Assembly (NCBI GenBank): GCA_963849955.1
Contig: CAWKJU010000031.1
Location: 62,001 to 126,000, forward strand
DNA length: 64,000 bases
Reading direction: 5' to 3'
Source: CAWFGW01 sp963849955
GTDB lineage: Bacteria; Bacteroidota; Bacteroidia; Cytophagales; JAAEPT01
Part shown: positions 29,101-36,827 of the stretch, one piece after another
Layout: the number at the start of each line of letters is the position of its first letter
Position numbering within the stretch: position 1 is the stretch's first letter
Translations under genes and position numbers: made by a program
The notes under the pieces: generated by a model
The model's database searches: none
What the model was told of the DNA's origin: nothing
The model's input: only the letters and a program-made list of their open reading frames with translations

Positions 29101-32100
29101 TCGCCCAGAAGATAAAGTCTTTATCATTCGGAAAAGCACCCCCTTTATCCATGGTCACCCGTGAGTTGGCGGCCAGGTTCTTTGACTTAGGTTGACTAAG
29201 TTGAGAGACATCATCCCGTCCGATAGCGGTGACTTCGGTAGTGTATCCTGTGTTAGCAGAGAAGTCCCAGATGACGGTTCCATCGGAAGCGAAATAGTCG
29301 CGTTCGTCCTGACCAACAGAAGCGGTGTTGTCAGCACTATTTTTTCTCAAACCATACTTGATAGCGAGGTAGGTTTGTATTTTTTCTTGTTCTAGAATGG
29401 TAGGAACACCTTCGTAAATAATCAACTCGGCTAATTGACCGCCCATAAAATTATTGTTAGCACCACTCCATCGCCCACCGATGTAGAAGTCAGCGCCTGC
29501 CCCTATTAAGGAAAGATCGTTATTGTTATTGTTTAAAATGACCCTGCCATCTCTATAAATAGCTTTTCTGGTTCCATTCGGGGTTGATGTTTCTGTACTA
29601 CTACCTAAAGTCCAGATGTTGGTGGTTCCTAGAGGGATGCCATTTCCTCCTGCTAAATTTTGTCCCCCAAAAAATGAATATATTGTATTACCACTCCAAG
29701 TATTCAAACCAGCGAAAAATTCACCTGCAGCCATGTTTTCATTAAAGACAGTTGTGTTGTTCGCATCAAAGTTAGCGACATAATACACCCACATATTGTC
29801 TTGAGCAGAGACATCCAAAAGTCCACCAGTGATTTGTAAATACTCGGAGTTAGCCTGAGTGAAGTCCAATACTTTGTTAAAGTTGATTTGATTTTCCAAT
29901 AAATCTGGTCCGTTTGTAGGTACGGTAGCCGTATATCCGTTGCCCGATTGATCTGCCCAGGTAGAAACAGGAGCAGTACCAGAGACACCAGCATTGGCCT
30001 TAAGCCATAATTTAATATTTCGATCAATACCCACAGGGCCAGTGTATGCTCCTCCTTTCAAGGCTATAGTGAAGAAATTTGAATCAGCGAAAGTGACACC
30101 AGTAAAGGAGATCAGGTTGCCGTCCAAGTTCACACCATCTGAATGAATAGTTGCACCGCTGGCAAACTCGGTGTCGTTATCAATTAACAACACATACATG
30201 GAGTCGTTCAGGTTGAGAGGTAAACCAAGTTGTTCGAGGTCAATAGTCAAGTCTACTGTTCCAGGATTACCTGATACCGTGGTTTTCCAAACGCGGTTAA
30301 TCCGTTTGATGTAGGATGCTGGTACATCTGTTTTGTTGACGCCATTCACCGCATCATTAGTCGCCCAGAAGATAAAGTCTTTATCATTCGGAAAAGCACC
30401 CCCTTTATCCATGGTCACCCTTGAGTTGGCGGCCAGGTTCTTTGACTTGGGTTGACTAAGTTGAGAGACATCATCCCGTCCGATAGCGGTCACTTCGGTC
30501 GTGTATCCTGTGTTAGCAGAGAAGTCCCAGATGACAGTTCCATCAGAAGCGAAATAGTCACGTTCGTCCTGACCAACAGAAGCGGTGTTGTCGACAGAAG
30601 CTTTTTGAATACCATATTTAATAGCGAAGTACGACTGGATTTGTTCTTGTTCAAGGATAGAAGGTACCCCCTCATAGACGATAAGTTCAGCTAATTGGCC
30701 GTCCAAAAAGCTATTGTTAGCACCCGCCCATCGTCCACCGATGTAGAAGGGCTGATTGTTTCCTGTTACCGAGTTGTCATAATTATTATTGGTAAGTGTA
30801 ACCACACCATTTCTATATATTGTTTTTGTGGTACCGTTAGGTGTAGACATCTCACTACTGATTCCCAAAGTCCAGCTGCTATACTGACCGAGAGTACCAC
30901 CCCAACCACCATTTATTCTTCCACCATTTGCACCAGTAGCATCATTTCCAAGTTGATAATAGCTATTCGCATTGCTCCAAGGATTAAGGTTTGCAAAATA
31001 TTCTCCGTTTGCCAAGTTTTCATTGAAGACAGTGTTGTTTTGAATCGTATTAAACTTAGCAACATAATAGACCCACATGTCTGAATACGCTGAAGAAGCA
31101 AAGAGACCGTTGGTAACTTGCATGTATTCTGAATTGGCAGAGCTAAAATCAAGCGCAGGGTTAAAGTTGATATGGTCAGCTAATAAATCAGGTCCATTAG
31201 TAGCTACTGTTACGTTGTGTTCATTTCCTGATTGGTCAGACCAAGCAGCAACAGGTGTTGTTCCTGTAACACCCGCATTAGCTTTTAGCCATAATTTGAT
31301 GTTGTGGTCAATACCAACGGGTCCCGTGTAAGCACCACCTTTTAAAGCGATGGTGAAAAAGTTAGAGTCAGCGAAGGTAACTCCGGTGAAGGAAATCACA
31401 TTACCGTCTAAACTCATTCCATCGGTATGAATGGTTGCTCCAGTACTAAATTCGGTGTCATTATCAATTAACAACACATACATGGTGTCGTTCAGGTTGA
31501 GAGGCAAGCCTAATTGCTCGAGGTCAATAGTCAAGTCCACTGTTCCGGGATTACCTGATACCGTGGTTTTCCAAACGCGGTTAAGCCGCTTGATGTAGGA
31601 TGCTGGTACATCTGTTTTGTTGACACCATTCACTGCATCATTAGTCGCCCAGAAGATAAAGTCTTTGTCATTCGGAAAAGCACCTCCTTTATCCATGGTC
31701 ACCCTTGAGTTGGCGGCCAGGTTCTTTGACTTGGGTTGACTAAGTTGAGAGACATCGTCCCGTCCGATGGCAGTGACTTCGGTCGTGTATCCTGTGTTAG
31801 CAGAGAAGTCCCAGATGACAGTTCCATCGGAAGCGAAATAGTCACGCTCGTCCTGATCTGCTGTAGAGACATTGTTTGCACTATTTTTTCTGACTCCGTA
31901 CTTGATGGCCAGGTAGGTTTGTATTTTTTCCAACTCTAACGGAGTGGGCACACCAGTATATACAATTATTTCTGAAATATCTCCATGGTGAAAGTTTGTG
32001 GTTCCATTTGAACCAATGTTAAAAGAGGCGTTGATACCTGTTCCCAAATCATTTTGATTGTTGGATGTAATTAGTGTACCGTCTCTATAGAGCGATTTTC

Positions 32101-32671
32101 GAGTTCCAGAAGGTGTTAATATATTCGTGCTTGAACCCATTGTCCAAAAATGAAATTTTCCAGCAGTAGTTCCCCACGATGTAGCTATCCTGGAAGTGCC
32201 ACAACATGCTCCAAAGTCATAATACAAGTTGCCATCACTCCATGGTAAATGAGAACTAAACCTTTTCCCACCACTTAGATTTTCATAAAAAACAAAATTG
32301 TTTTTGACTGTATTTGTGCGATTTACAATAAAAATAAATGCATCTGAATAGGTTGACGTACCAAAAAGGCCATCAACAATGCTCAAATAATCCGCTGTAC
32401 CATCAAATTGAATACTTGGATTAAAATTTACATCAGACAAAACTAGGTTTGGTCCACTTGAAGGTACTGTAGCAACATAACCATTACCCGATTGGTCATT
32501 CCAAGCGGTGATTGGAGTTGATCCAGTCACACCAGCATCTGCCTTTAGCCAGAGTTTTAAGTTTGTGCTTACATTGCCTGGACTTTGGCTAAATACAACA
32601 TGGTGGAATGTGATAAAGAAGCAAATTATTATAATTTGACCAAATCTTTTAGCGAAGAGATGAGTTGTCAT
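23168..32671 (-). CDS. Giant secreted protein with seven LamG-like/DUF8202-type modules and type A T9SS sorting domain
   Basis: 3167 residues. A signal peptide (IIIICFFITFHHVVFSQ) is followed by seven modules of about 418-427 residues. Each starts LWLKADAGV-like, has a concanavalin-like/LamG fold with a W-DQSGN motif, an ELIIYEGVP--LEQEKIQTYLAIKYG block, and then a second domain with DERDYFASDG-VIWD, VTAIGRDDVSQL-QPKSKN and VDLTIDLEQLGLP, resembling domains annotated DUF8202 in Bacteroidota surface proteins. After module 7 (about residue 2990) comes an FN3-like LPIELLSFTAK domain and a Por secretion tail (VILFPNPARDRLTVKG, SNLPAGVYVLRTK). Probably a long surface or released adhesin binding glycans. 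Parts of modules 3, 4 and 5 are almost identical at DNA level. No enzyme motif was seen; the true ligand is unknown. Confidence 0.92.
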   Translation of the reverse strand: MTTHLFAKRFGQIIIICFFITFHHVVFSQSPGNVSTNLKLWLKADAGVTGSTPITAWNDQSGNGYVATVPSSGPNLVLSDVNFNPSIQFDGTADYLSIVDGLFGTSTYSDAFIFIVNRTNTVKNNFVFYENLSGGKRFSSHLPWSDGNLYYDFGACCGTSRIATSWGTTAGKFHFWTMGSSTNILTPSGTRKSLYRDGTLITSNNQNDLGTGINASFNIGSNGTTNFHHGDISEIIVYTGVPTPLELEKIQTYLAIKYGVRKNSANNVSTADQDERDYFASDGTVIWDFSANTGYTTEVTAIGRDDVSQLSQPKSKNLAANSRVTMDKGGAFPNDKDFIFWATNDAVNGVNKTDVPASYIKRLNRVWKTTVSGNPGTVDLTIDLEQLGLPLNLNDTMYVLLIDNDTEFSTGATIHTDGMSLDGNVISFTGVTFADSNFFTIALKGGAYTGPVGIDHNIKLWLKANAGVTGTTPVAAWSDQSGNEHNVTVATNGPDLLADHINFNPALDFSSANSEYMQVTNGLFASSAYSDMWVYYVAKFNTIQNNTVFNENLANGEYFANLNPWSNANSYYQLGNDATGANGGRINGGWGGTLGQYSSWTLGISSEMSTPNGTTKTIYRNGVVTLTNNNYDNSVTGNNQPFYIGGRWAGANNSFLDGQLAELIVYEGVPSILEQEQIQSYFAIKYGIQKASVDNTASVGQDERDYFASDGTVIWDFSANTGYTTEVTAIGRDDVSQLSQPKSKNLAANSRVTMDKGGAFPNDKDFIFWATNDAVNGVNKTDVPASYIKRINRVWKTTVSGNPGTVDLTIDLEQLGLPLNLNDSMYVLLIDNDTEFASGATIHSDGVNLDGNLISFTGVTFADSNFFTIALKGGAYTGPVGIDRNIKLWLKANAGVSGTAPVSTWADQSGNGYTATVPTNGPDLLENQINFNKVLDFTQANSEYLQITGGLLDVSAQDNMWVYYVANFDANNTTVFNENMAAGEFFAGLNTWSGNTIYSFFGGQNLAGGNGIPLGTTNIWTLGSSTETSTPNGTRKAIYRDGRVILNNNNNDLSLIGAGADFYIGGRWSGANNNFMGGQLAELIIYEGVPTILEQEKIQTYLAIKYGLRKNSADNTASVGQDERDYFASDGTVIWDFSANTGYTTEVTAIGRDDVSQLSQPKSKNLAANSRVTMDKGGAFPNDKDFIFWATNDAVNGVNKTDVPASYIKRINRVWKTTVSGNPGTVDLTIDLEQLGLPLNLNDSMYVLLIDNDTEFASGATIHSDGVNLDGNLISFTGVTFADSNFFTIALKGGAYTGPVGIDRNIKLWLKADAGVSGTAPVSSWADQSGNGYTATVPTNGPDLLENQINFNKVLDFTQANSEYLQITGGLLDVSAQDNMWVYYVANFDANTATVFNENMMDNERFASLNAWGGNTVYYFLGNNINGGNGVPLGTTNIWTLGSSTETATPNGTRKAIYRDGVTILSNNTNDLALTGNGSDFYIGGRWTGANNNFMGGQLAELIIYEGVPTILEQEKIQTYLAIKYGLRKNSADNASTVDQDERDYFASDGSVIWDFSANTGYTTEVTAIGRDDVSQLSQPKSKNLAANSRVTMDKGGAFPNDKDFIFWATNDAVNGVNKTDVPASYIKRINRVWKTTVSGNPGTVDLTIDLEQLGLPLNLNDSMYVLLIDNDTEFASGATIHSDGVNLDGNLISFTGVTFADSNFFTIALKGGAYTGPVGIDRNIKLWLKADAGVSGTAPVSTWADQSGNGYTATVPTNGPDLLENQINFNKVLDFTQANSEYLQITGGLLDVSAQDNMWVYYVANFDANYSTVFNEEMAAGKHFSSLNAWGNTVYYFFGNNINVGNGVPFGTTNIWTLGSSTGTSTPSGTRKTIYRDGATILSNNNNDLSLTGNSSNFYIGGRWTGANNNFMGGQLAELIIYEGVPTILEQEKIQTYLAIKYGLRKNSADNASTVDQDERDYFASDGSVIWDFSANTGYTTEVTAIGRDDVSQLSQPKSKNLAANSRVTMDKGGAFPNDKDFIFWATNDAVNGTDNANVPAPYIKRLNRIWKTTVSGSPGAVDLTIDMEQLGLPLNLANNEYVLLIDIDTDFSSGATVHTAGANLSGNILSFTGVTFADSNFFTVAISGGSYTGPVGIARNIKLWLKADAGVSGTTPVSGWTDQSGNDFNVSVSANGPDLLIDQINFNPALDFNYLNSEYMQITNGILGSSAYSDMWIYYVGRFDVSRVNTVFNESLAGGEQMQALNANNNNVQFRFGNTNINGNWTSTLGQYNSWVMGSSTGNATPSGTRKTIYKDGAAIVLNNNNDLSLVGNNQPFYIGGRWDGANTYYMDGQLAEFIIYEGVPSVLEQEQIQSYFAIKYGFQKASADNTSSVGQDERDYFASDGSVIWDYSANTGYTTEVTAIGRDDVSQLNQPKSKNITAGSDITMDKGSSFPNDLDFIFWATNNATKGSTPNVPAPYAKRLKRIWKTTVKGSPGAVDISIDLDQLGFSSNLLSSQYALLIDTDTDFSSGATVHTTGSSLSAGVLTFSGVTFADGNYFTVAAHSSSFNGPGNVDFGLQLWLKADTGITGTSPISGWNDLSGNGFNATVPGNGPDLLENQLNSNPTIDFTASNFESMRVTGGILGSDTYNDMWIYVVSKTDLNLPQTMFYEGLSGGEYFDALIPWNNQNIYFDLGNTGGGRLNGNWGANYGEFNYWTLGTSSSTSTPNGTRKTIYKNGLAILSNNNNDNGTGNNQNFVLGAGYSNGSGTSYNFDGQIAELIIYSTVPSIQEQERIQSYLSLKYGIPKENIDHLATIEDERDYFASDGSVIWDYSDSTKYNNDIIGIIRDDNSRLLQKQSSSQDGFIKVFIDTLAASNSTNTGIISNNVSSILVGHNAGILQGKTSLSKPTDVYSRFERVWKITNTNFSDNFSLEIEWDSAGSFDINDIVLLIDTNDNFSNARIISTGDGLSFTLGSIIVSGIDTSHMPMGSTRFVTIGSMSPSTPLPIELLSFTAKVQPNRFIQLEWKTASEINNDYFTVERSADLMHWYTISKVKSAGNSSETVTYNTEDIHPLQGIAYYRLKQTDFDGKFSYSPIVSITTEDLEKSKVILFPNPARDRLTVKGNPFELISIKIYNVLGVEITANIEVIEKTNSEITLSLSNLPAGVYVLRTKTLINTFVKE
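23730..32565 (-). repeat. Seven tandem ~1.25-kb coding repeats
   Basis: Module boundaries taken at LWLKA fall near 32560, 31300, 30020, 28760, 27503, 26248 and 24990, a spacing of about 1254-1284 bases, always a multiple of three. By eye, 27461-27995, 28718-29250 and 29978-30510 are nearly base-for-base identical, and modules 1, 2, 6 and 7 are more divergent. Divergent patches lie near 26955-27250, 28210-28505 and 29465-29765. Confidence 0.88.
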
Positions 32672-32969
32672 TAAGGTAAGACTAGTTGTATATGTAATAA
32701 TGTGTATAAAAATGAAGATTTCATCTCTTGTGTTTTTATTATTTTTTACAAGTCGTGTGAATTATCTGTTTTTTTGGAAATTATCTGTAGTTAAGTAATA
32801 ATAAGTAAACTAACTTCAACTATTCTCAAGGCTGTTTTATGTCATTTTTTCCGAAAATCAACTTCCTGCTTTTAGAGAACAGACAAAATTTCTGATTTCA
32901 GCTTTAAATCAAAATTGGAATTCTAATTGATAAACAAAAGTCATATACCATCAACGAAAATATGTACAA
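32672..32969. other. AT-rich divergent intergenic region
   Basis: 298 bases between the divergent giant repeat gene and clpB. I see no ORF, RNA gene, clear palindrome or heat-shock operator in it. Confidence 0.4.
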
Positions 32970-35591
32970 ATGAATTTAGATAACTATACTATAAAATCAC
33001 AAGAGGCTATTCAAAAGGCAGTGCAAATAGCACAAGCAAGCGGTCAGCAAATCATTGAAAATGGACACCTGTTGAAAGCCATTTTGGAAGTAGATCAAAA
33101 CATCGCTGGGTTTATCAATAAAAAATTAGACATCAATGCAGCAGCTCTATCATCTGCTTTAGAGGGCATTCTGCAAGGGTATCCAAAAAACTCCAATGCT
33201 GAAAACCCTTACTTATCGAACGGAACAAATGCGGTGCTTAACAAAGCCACTAATTACCTCAAAGAGTTTGGGGATGAATATGTCGCTATTGAGCATATCT
33301 TATTAAGTTTAGTAGAAGGTTCAGACAACATTGGTCAGCTATTAAAAGATGTTGGATATAAGAAAAAAGAACTGATAACAGCAATAAAAGAATTAAGAGG
33401 AGGTAACACCGTGAAAGATCAAAATGCAGAATCAAAATACCGTTCACTCGAAAAATATTCAATCAACTTGAATGAACGGGCAAAAGCAGGGAAAATTGAC
33501 CCCGTAATTGGGCGAGATGAGGAAATTCGAAGAGTACTTCAGATTCTTTCTCGCAGGTCAAAAAACAACCCTATTTTATTAGGAGAACCAGGGGTAGGTA
33601 AAACGGCTATTGTAGAAGGGATGGCTCAACGGATGATTGATGGGGATGTTCCTGAAAATTTAAAATCTAAAACGATTATTTCTCTTGACTTAGGCTTATT
33701 AGTCGCAGGCGCAAAGTACAAAGGTGAATTCGAAGAGCGATTGAAAGCAGTCATAAAAGAAGTCCAAGATTCTGATGGAGAAATCATCTTGTTTATTGAT
33801 GAGATTCATACGCTAATTGGTGCTGGAGGTGGCGGTGAAGGTGCAATGGACGCAGCTAACTTATTGAAGCCTGCTTTAGCGCGAGGTGAGTTACATGCCA
33901 TTGGTGCCACAACTTTAGCGGAATACCAAAAATATATTGAGAAAGATAAAGCATTAGAAAGACGATTTCAATCCATTACTGTCAATGAACCGAATGTTGA
34001 AGATGCTATTTCAATTCTTCGAGGTATTAAAGACAAATACGAATTGCATCACGGGGTTCGAATAAAAGATGATGCGGTAATAGCCGCAGTCGAGTTGTCT
34101 AACCGTTATATTTCTGATCGTTTTTTGCCAGATAAAGCTATTGATTTAATGGACGAAGCTGCGGCAAAATTACGCATCGAAATTGACTCTGTGCCTGAAG
34201 AGTTGGATGAGTTCAACCGTAAAATCATGCAACTGGAAATTGAACGCGAAGCTATTCGAAGAGAAAAAGACAAAGGCAAGGAATCTGTGTTGTCTAAAGA
34301 TATTGCAGATCTCGAAGGGCAACGTAATGAGTTGAAAGCTCAATGGGAGAATGAGAAAAAAGTCATTAATGGAATTAAACAGCAAAAGAAAAACATCGAC
34401 CAGTACCGATTAGAAGCCGAACAAGCTGAGCGGAATGGCGATTTTGGTAAGGTGGCTGAAATACGCTACGGAAAAATCAAAGAAGCGGAAGATTTGTTAA
34501 AAACACTTCAATTGGAAATGGCTACCAAACAAGCCAAAGACGGTGGTAGCATGCTCAAAGAAGAAGTGACTTCAGAAGATATTGCAGAAGTTGTCGCCAA
34601 GTGGACAGGCATTCCCGTGAAACGGATGCTTCAAAGTGACATGCAAAAATTACTTCATCTCGAAGATGAAATTGGAAGACGTGTTGCAGGTCAAGATGAA
34701 GCCATCGCAGCAGTAAGTGACGCAGTTAGACGAAGTCGTGCGGGATTACAAGACCCGAATAAACCATTGGGTTCGTTTTTGTTCTTGGGAACAACGGGGG
34801 TAGGTAAAACCGAATTGGCAAAAGCATTGGCTGATTACCTGTTCAATGATGAAAATGCTATGGTTCGAATTGATATGAGTGAATACCAAGAGAAGCATGC
34901 AGTGTCTCGTTTAGTGGGAGCACCTCCTGGATATATTGGTTACGATGAAGGAGGTCAGTTGACCGAGGCTGTTCGGAGAAAACCTTATTCAGTAATACTA
35001 TTAGATGAAATTGAAAAAGCACATCCAGATGTGTTTAACATTTTACTTCAAGTATTAGATGATGGTCGATTGACAGATAACAAAGGTCGGACTGCTAACT
35101 TCAAAAATACGATTGTAATTATGACATCGAACATGGGGTCGCAGTTGATTCAGCAAAACTTAAGCAAGGCGACACCTGAGACCCTTGATGAAGTCAAAGA
35201 ACAAACTAGAATTCAAGTGTTAGACCTCTTGAAAGTTTCTGTTAGACCTGAGTTTTTGAATCGGATAGATGAAACAATAATATTTGATCTATTGAATAAA
35301 GACAATATTAGAGAAATTGTAACTATTCAATTTAATATCATAAAAAAACGATTAGATGCAGCTGGCATTGTAATCGAAGCAACCAATGAAGTCCTTGACT
35401 ACCTGGGTGAAATTGGATTTGATCCTGAGTTTGGCGCTCGCCCCTTAAAGCGGGTATTGCAAAAAGAAGTGTTGAATCAGCTTTCAAAAGAAATCATCGC
35501 AGGAAAAGTGATGAAGGATAGCGTAATTAGCATGGAGTTGGTAGATGGTAAAATAGTTTTTGAAAATATTGAACCTGTAGAAGAAGTTTAA
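32970..35591 (+). CDS. clpB: ATP-dependent chaperone ClpB
   Basis: 873 residues, a hexameric AAA+ disaggregase that rescues aggregated proteins with DnaK. Order: Clp N-terminal repeats (1-150), first AAA domain with Walker A GEPGVGKTAIVEG at about 206 and Walker B ILFIDEIHTLIGAG, the coiled-coil middle domain at about 400-525 (LDEFNRKIMQLEIEREAIRR) that separates ClpB from ClpA/ClpC, second AAA domain with Walker A GTTGVGKTELAKAL at about 606 and VILLDEIEKAHPDVFN, and the D2-small domain ending GARPLKRVLQKEV. Length is normal. A strong terminator follows at 35617. Confidence 0.98.
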   Translation: MNLDNYTIKSQEAIQKAVQIAQASGQQIIENGHLLKAILEVDQNIAGFINKKLDINAAALSSALEGILQGYPKNSNAENPYLSNGTNAVLNKATNYLKEFGDEYVAIEHILLSLVEGSDNIGQLLKDVGYKKKELITAIKELRGGNTVKDQNAESKYRSLEKYSINLNERAKAGKIDPVIGRDEEIRRVLQILSRRSKNNPILLGEPGVGKTAIVEGMAQRMIDGDVPENLKSKTIISLDLGLLVAGAKYKGEFEERLKAVIKEVQDSDGEIILFIDEIHTLIGAGGGGEGAMDAANLLKPALARGELHAIGATTLAEYQKYIEKDKALERRFQSITVNEPNVEDAISILRGIKDKYELHHGVRIKDDAVIAAVELSNRYISDRFLPDKAIDLMDEAAAKLRIEIDSVPEELDEFNRKIMQLEIEREAIRREKDKGKESVLSKDIADLEGQRNELKAQWENEKKVINGIKQQKKNIDQYRLEAEQAERNGDFGKVAEIRYGKIKEAEDLLKTLQLEMATKQAKDGGSMLKEEVTSEDIAEVVAKWTGIPVKRMLQSDMQKLLHLEDEIGRRVAGQDEAIAAVSDAVRRSRAGLQDPNKPLGSFLFLGTTGVGKTELAKALADYLFNDENAMVRIDMSEYQEKHAVSRLVGAPPGYIGYDEGGQLTEAVRRKPYSVILLDEIEKAHPDVFNILLQVLDDGRLTDNKGRTANFKNTIVIMTSNMGSQLIQQNLSKATPETLDEVKEQTRIQVLDLLKVSVRPEFLNRIDETIIFDLLNKDNIREIVTIQFNIIKKRLDAAGIVIEATNEVLDYLGEIGFDPEFGARPLKRVLQKEVLNQLSKEIIAGKVMKDSVISMELVDGKIVFENIEPVEEV

Positions 35592-35616
35592 GTTGTAGGA
35601 AAATATGAGTTAAATG

Positions 35617-35655
35617 ATAACCACGTTGGAATTATCCAATGTGGTTATTTTGTTT
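35617..35655 (+). terminator. clpB terminator
   Basis: 14-bp arms ATAACCACGTTGGA (35617-35630) and TCCAATGTGGTTAT (35635-35648) with loop ATTA, one G-T pair, then TTTTG and more T. 26 bases after the clpB stop. Confidence 0.85.
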
Positions 35656-35747
35656 TTGTATATTACGGTGCTGGTTTTCGAAATAAGAGGCATAAACTTA
35701 TAGATATTGGATATATGCCCCTTATTGTTATTTTAAAAAAGAAGGAG

Positions 35748-36650
35748 ATGGAAATAAATTCAACATTGGAAAGTGTACAACAATCATTTATAGAAAACTG
35801 GAATAATTTAATTCAACGCGTTCCTGATATCATCACTGCGATATTTATTGTCGTTGTGGGGTTTATGATAGCAAATTTTTTAACAAATACGTTCAGAAGA
35901 ACTATTTCTAACAAAGTCAATGATCCCTTGATGACTAACTTTCTTTCCAAAGTCATTAAATTAATTTTGGTAAGTGTAGTGGTGACTTTTGCATTGAAAG
36001 TTGCGGGATTGGGAGCAATTGCCACCGCTATATTTACAGCAGCAGGCGCCTCCGCAATTATTTTTGGTTTTGCCTTCAAAGATATAGGTGAAAACTTTAT
36101 CTCAGGTGTCATACTTTCCTTTAATCGTCCCTTTAAAATTCATGATACAGTAAGCATAGGCGATGTTTTTGGAAAAGTAAAGGCCATGGAATTTCGATAC
36201 ACCAAACTAAAGACATTCGATGGTAGAGATGTGTATATCCCCAATAGCGACATCATCACATCAGCGGTGTTTAACTACACTGAAGATGGTTATTTTCGGT
36301 TAGATTTTGTGGTTGGGGTAGCTTATGAAGAAGATATTCGAGCAGTAGAAAAAGTGATTTTAGACACCTTGAGAGCTACTCCCGGAGTGTATGAAGACAA
36401 CTTACATGAAGCCTTTGTCACGGCCGATGAATTAGCCGTTAGCACCGTTAATTTAAAGGTTTATTTCTGGGTAGAAACAACGGAATACCGAAAAGAGGCA
36501 CTAATGATAAAAAGTGACGTGGTTGCCAATGTGAAAACAGCAATTATTGCAAATGAAATGAATATGCCTGCGGATATCACTGAAATCAAATTATATGGAA
36601 GTCAGACTTCTATTCCTGTGGTGTTGAAGGATGAAACCACTCAAAAATAA
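35748..36650 (+). CDS. Small-conductance mechanosensitive channel, MscS family
   Basis: 300 residues from ATG 35748. Three membrane helices in the first ~110 residues (IITAIFIVVVGFMIANFL; LILVSVVVTFALKVAGLG; the pore-lining, alanine/glycine-rich helix ATAIFTAAGASAIIFGFAFK), followed by the MscS beta domain (RPFKIHDTVSIGDVFGKVKAMEFRYTKLKTFDGRDVYIPNSDI) and the C-terminal alpha/beta domain. Opens under membrane tension to release solutes on osmotic downshock. An in-frame ATG at 35715 would add 11 residues; the AAGGAG just before 35748 is too close to be decisive, so the start is not certain. Confidence 0.93.
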   Translation: MEINSTLESVQQSFIENWNNLIQRVPDIITAIFIVVVGFMIANFLTNTFRRTISNKVNDPLMTNFLSKVIKLILVSVVVTFALKVAGLGAIATAIFTAAGASAIIFGFAFKDIGENFISGVILSFNRPFKIHDTVSIGDVFGKVKAMEFRYTKLKTFDGRDVYIPNSDIITSAVFNYTEDGYFRLDFVVGVAYEEDIRAVEKVILDTLRATPGVYEDNLHEAFVTADELAVSTVNLKVYFWVETTEYRKEALMIKSDVVANVKTAIIANEMNMPADITEIKLYGSQTSIPVVLKDETTQK

Positions 36651-36671
36651 TAGGATGTTAAAACTTAACCC

Positions 36672-36700
36672 CGAGATATCATCTCTCGTTTTAATTTTTT
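36672..36700 (+). terminator. Weak terminator after the MscS gene
   Basis: Short stem CGAGA (36672-36676) / TCTCG (36684-36688) followed by TTTTAATTTTTT. Only five base pairs, so tentative. Confidence 0.35.
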
Positions 36701-36813
36701 CCTTTTGTAAGATTTCTTTTTTGCTTCCCTAGAAAATTCATCTCTTTCTATTAGACCCTTAGTATATCACGGGAAATAGTCTGTTTTTATATATTTGCAG
36801 TTGATTTTTTTAA

Positions 36814-36821
36814 TATCTTTG
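36814..36821 (+). promoter_or_regulatory. Candidate -7 element for the beta-helix protein gene
   Basis: TATCTTTG fits TAnnTTTG and ends 6 bases before the ATG at 36828; another TATATTTG lies at 36790-36797. A TTTG at 36794-36797 could serve as -33 for the downstream one. Which is used decides whether the mRNA is leaderless. Confidence 0.4.
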
Positions 36822-36827
36822 TATATT

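Noticed and set aside
26955..29765. Variable patches as a diversity-generating retroelement target
   Set aside because: No reverse transcriptase, template repeat or adenine-biased change is visible; differences include insertions and deletions. The four-helix-bundle gene at 42243 is only distantly related to Avd and is 13 kb away.
25221..31939. Recurring antisense frames of about 60-107 codons within the giant gene
   Set aside because: They recur only because the sense repeats recur; they have no signals of their own and are shadows of the coding strand.
23168..32671. Long direct repeats as a possible CRISPR array or multi-copy mobile element
   Set aside because: The repeats are ~1.25 kb, in frame and lie within a single open reading frame; there are no 25-40-bp repeat/spacer units, and no cas or transposase gene.
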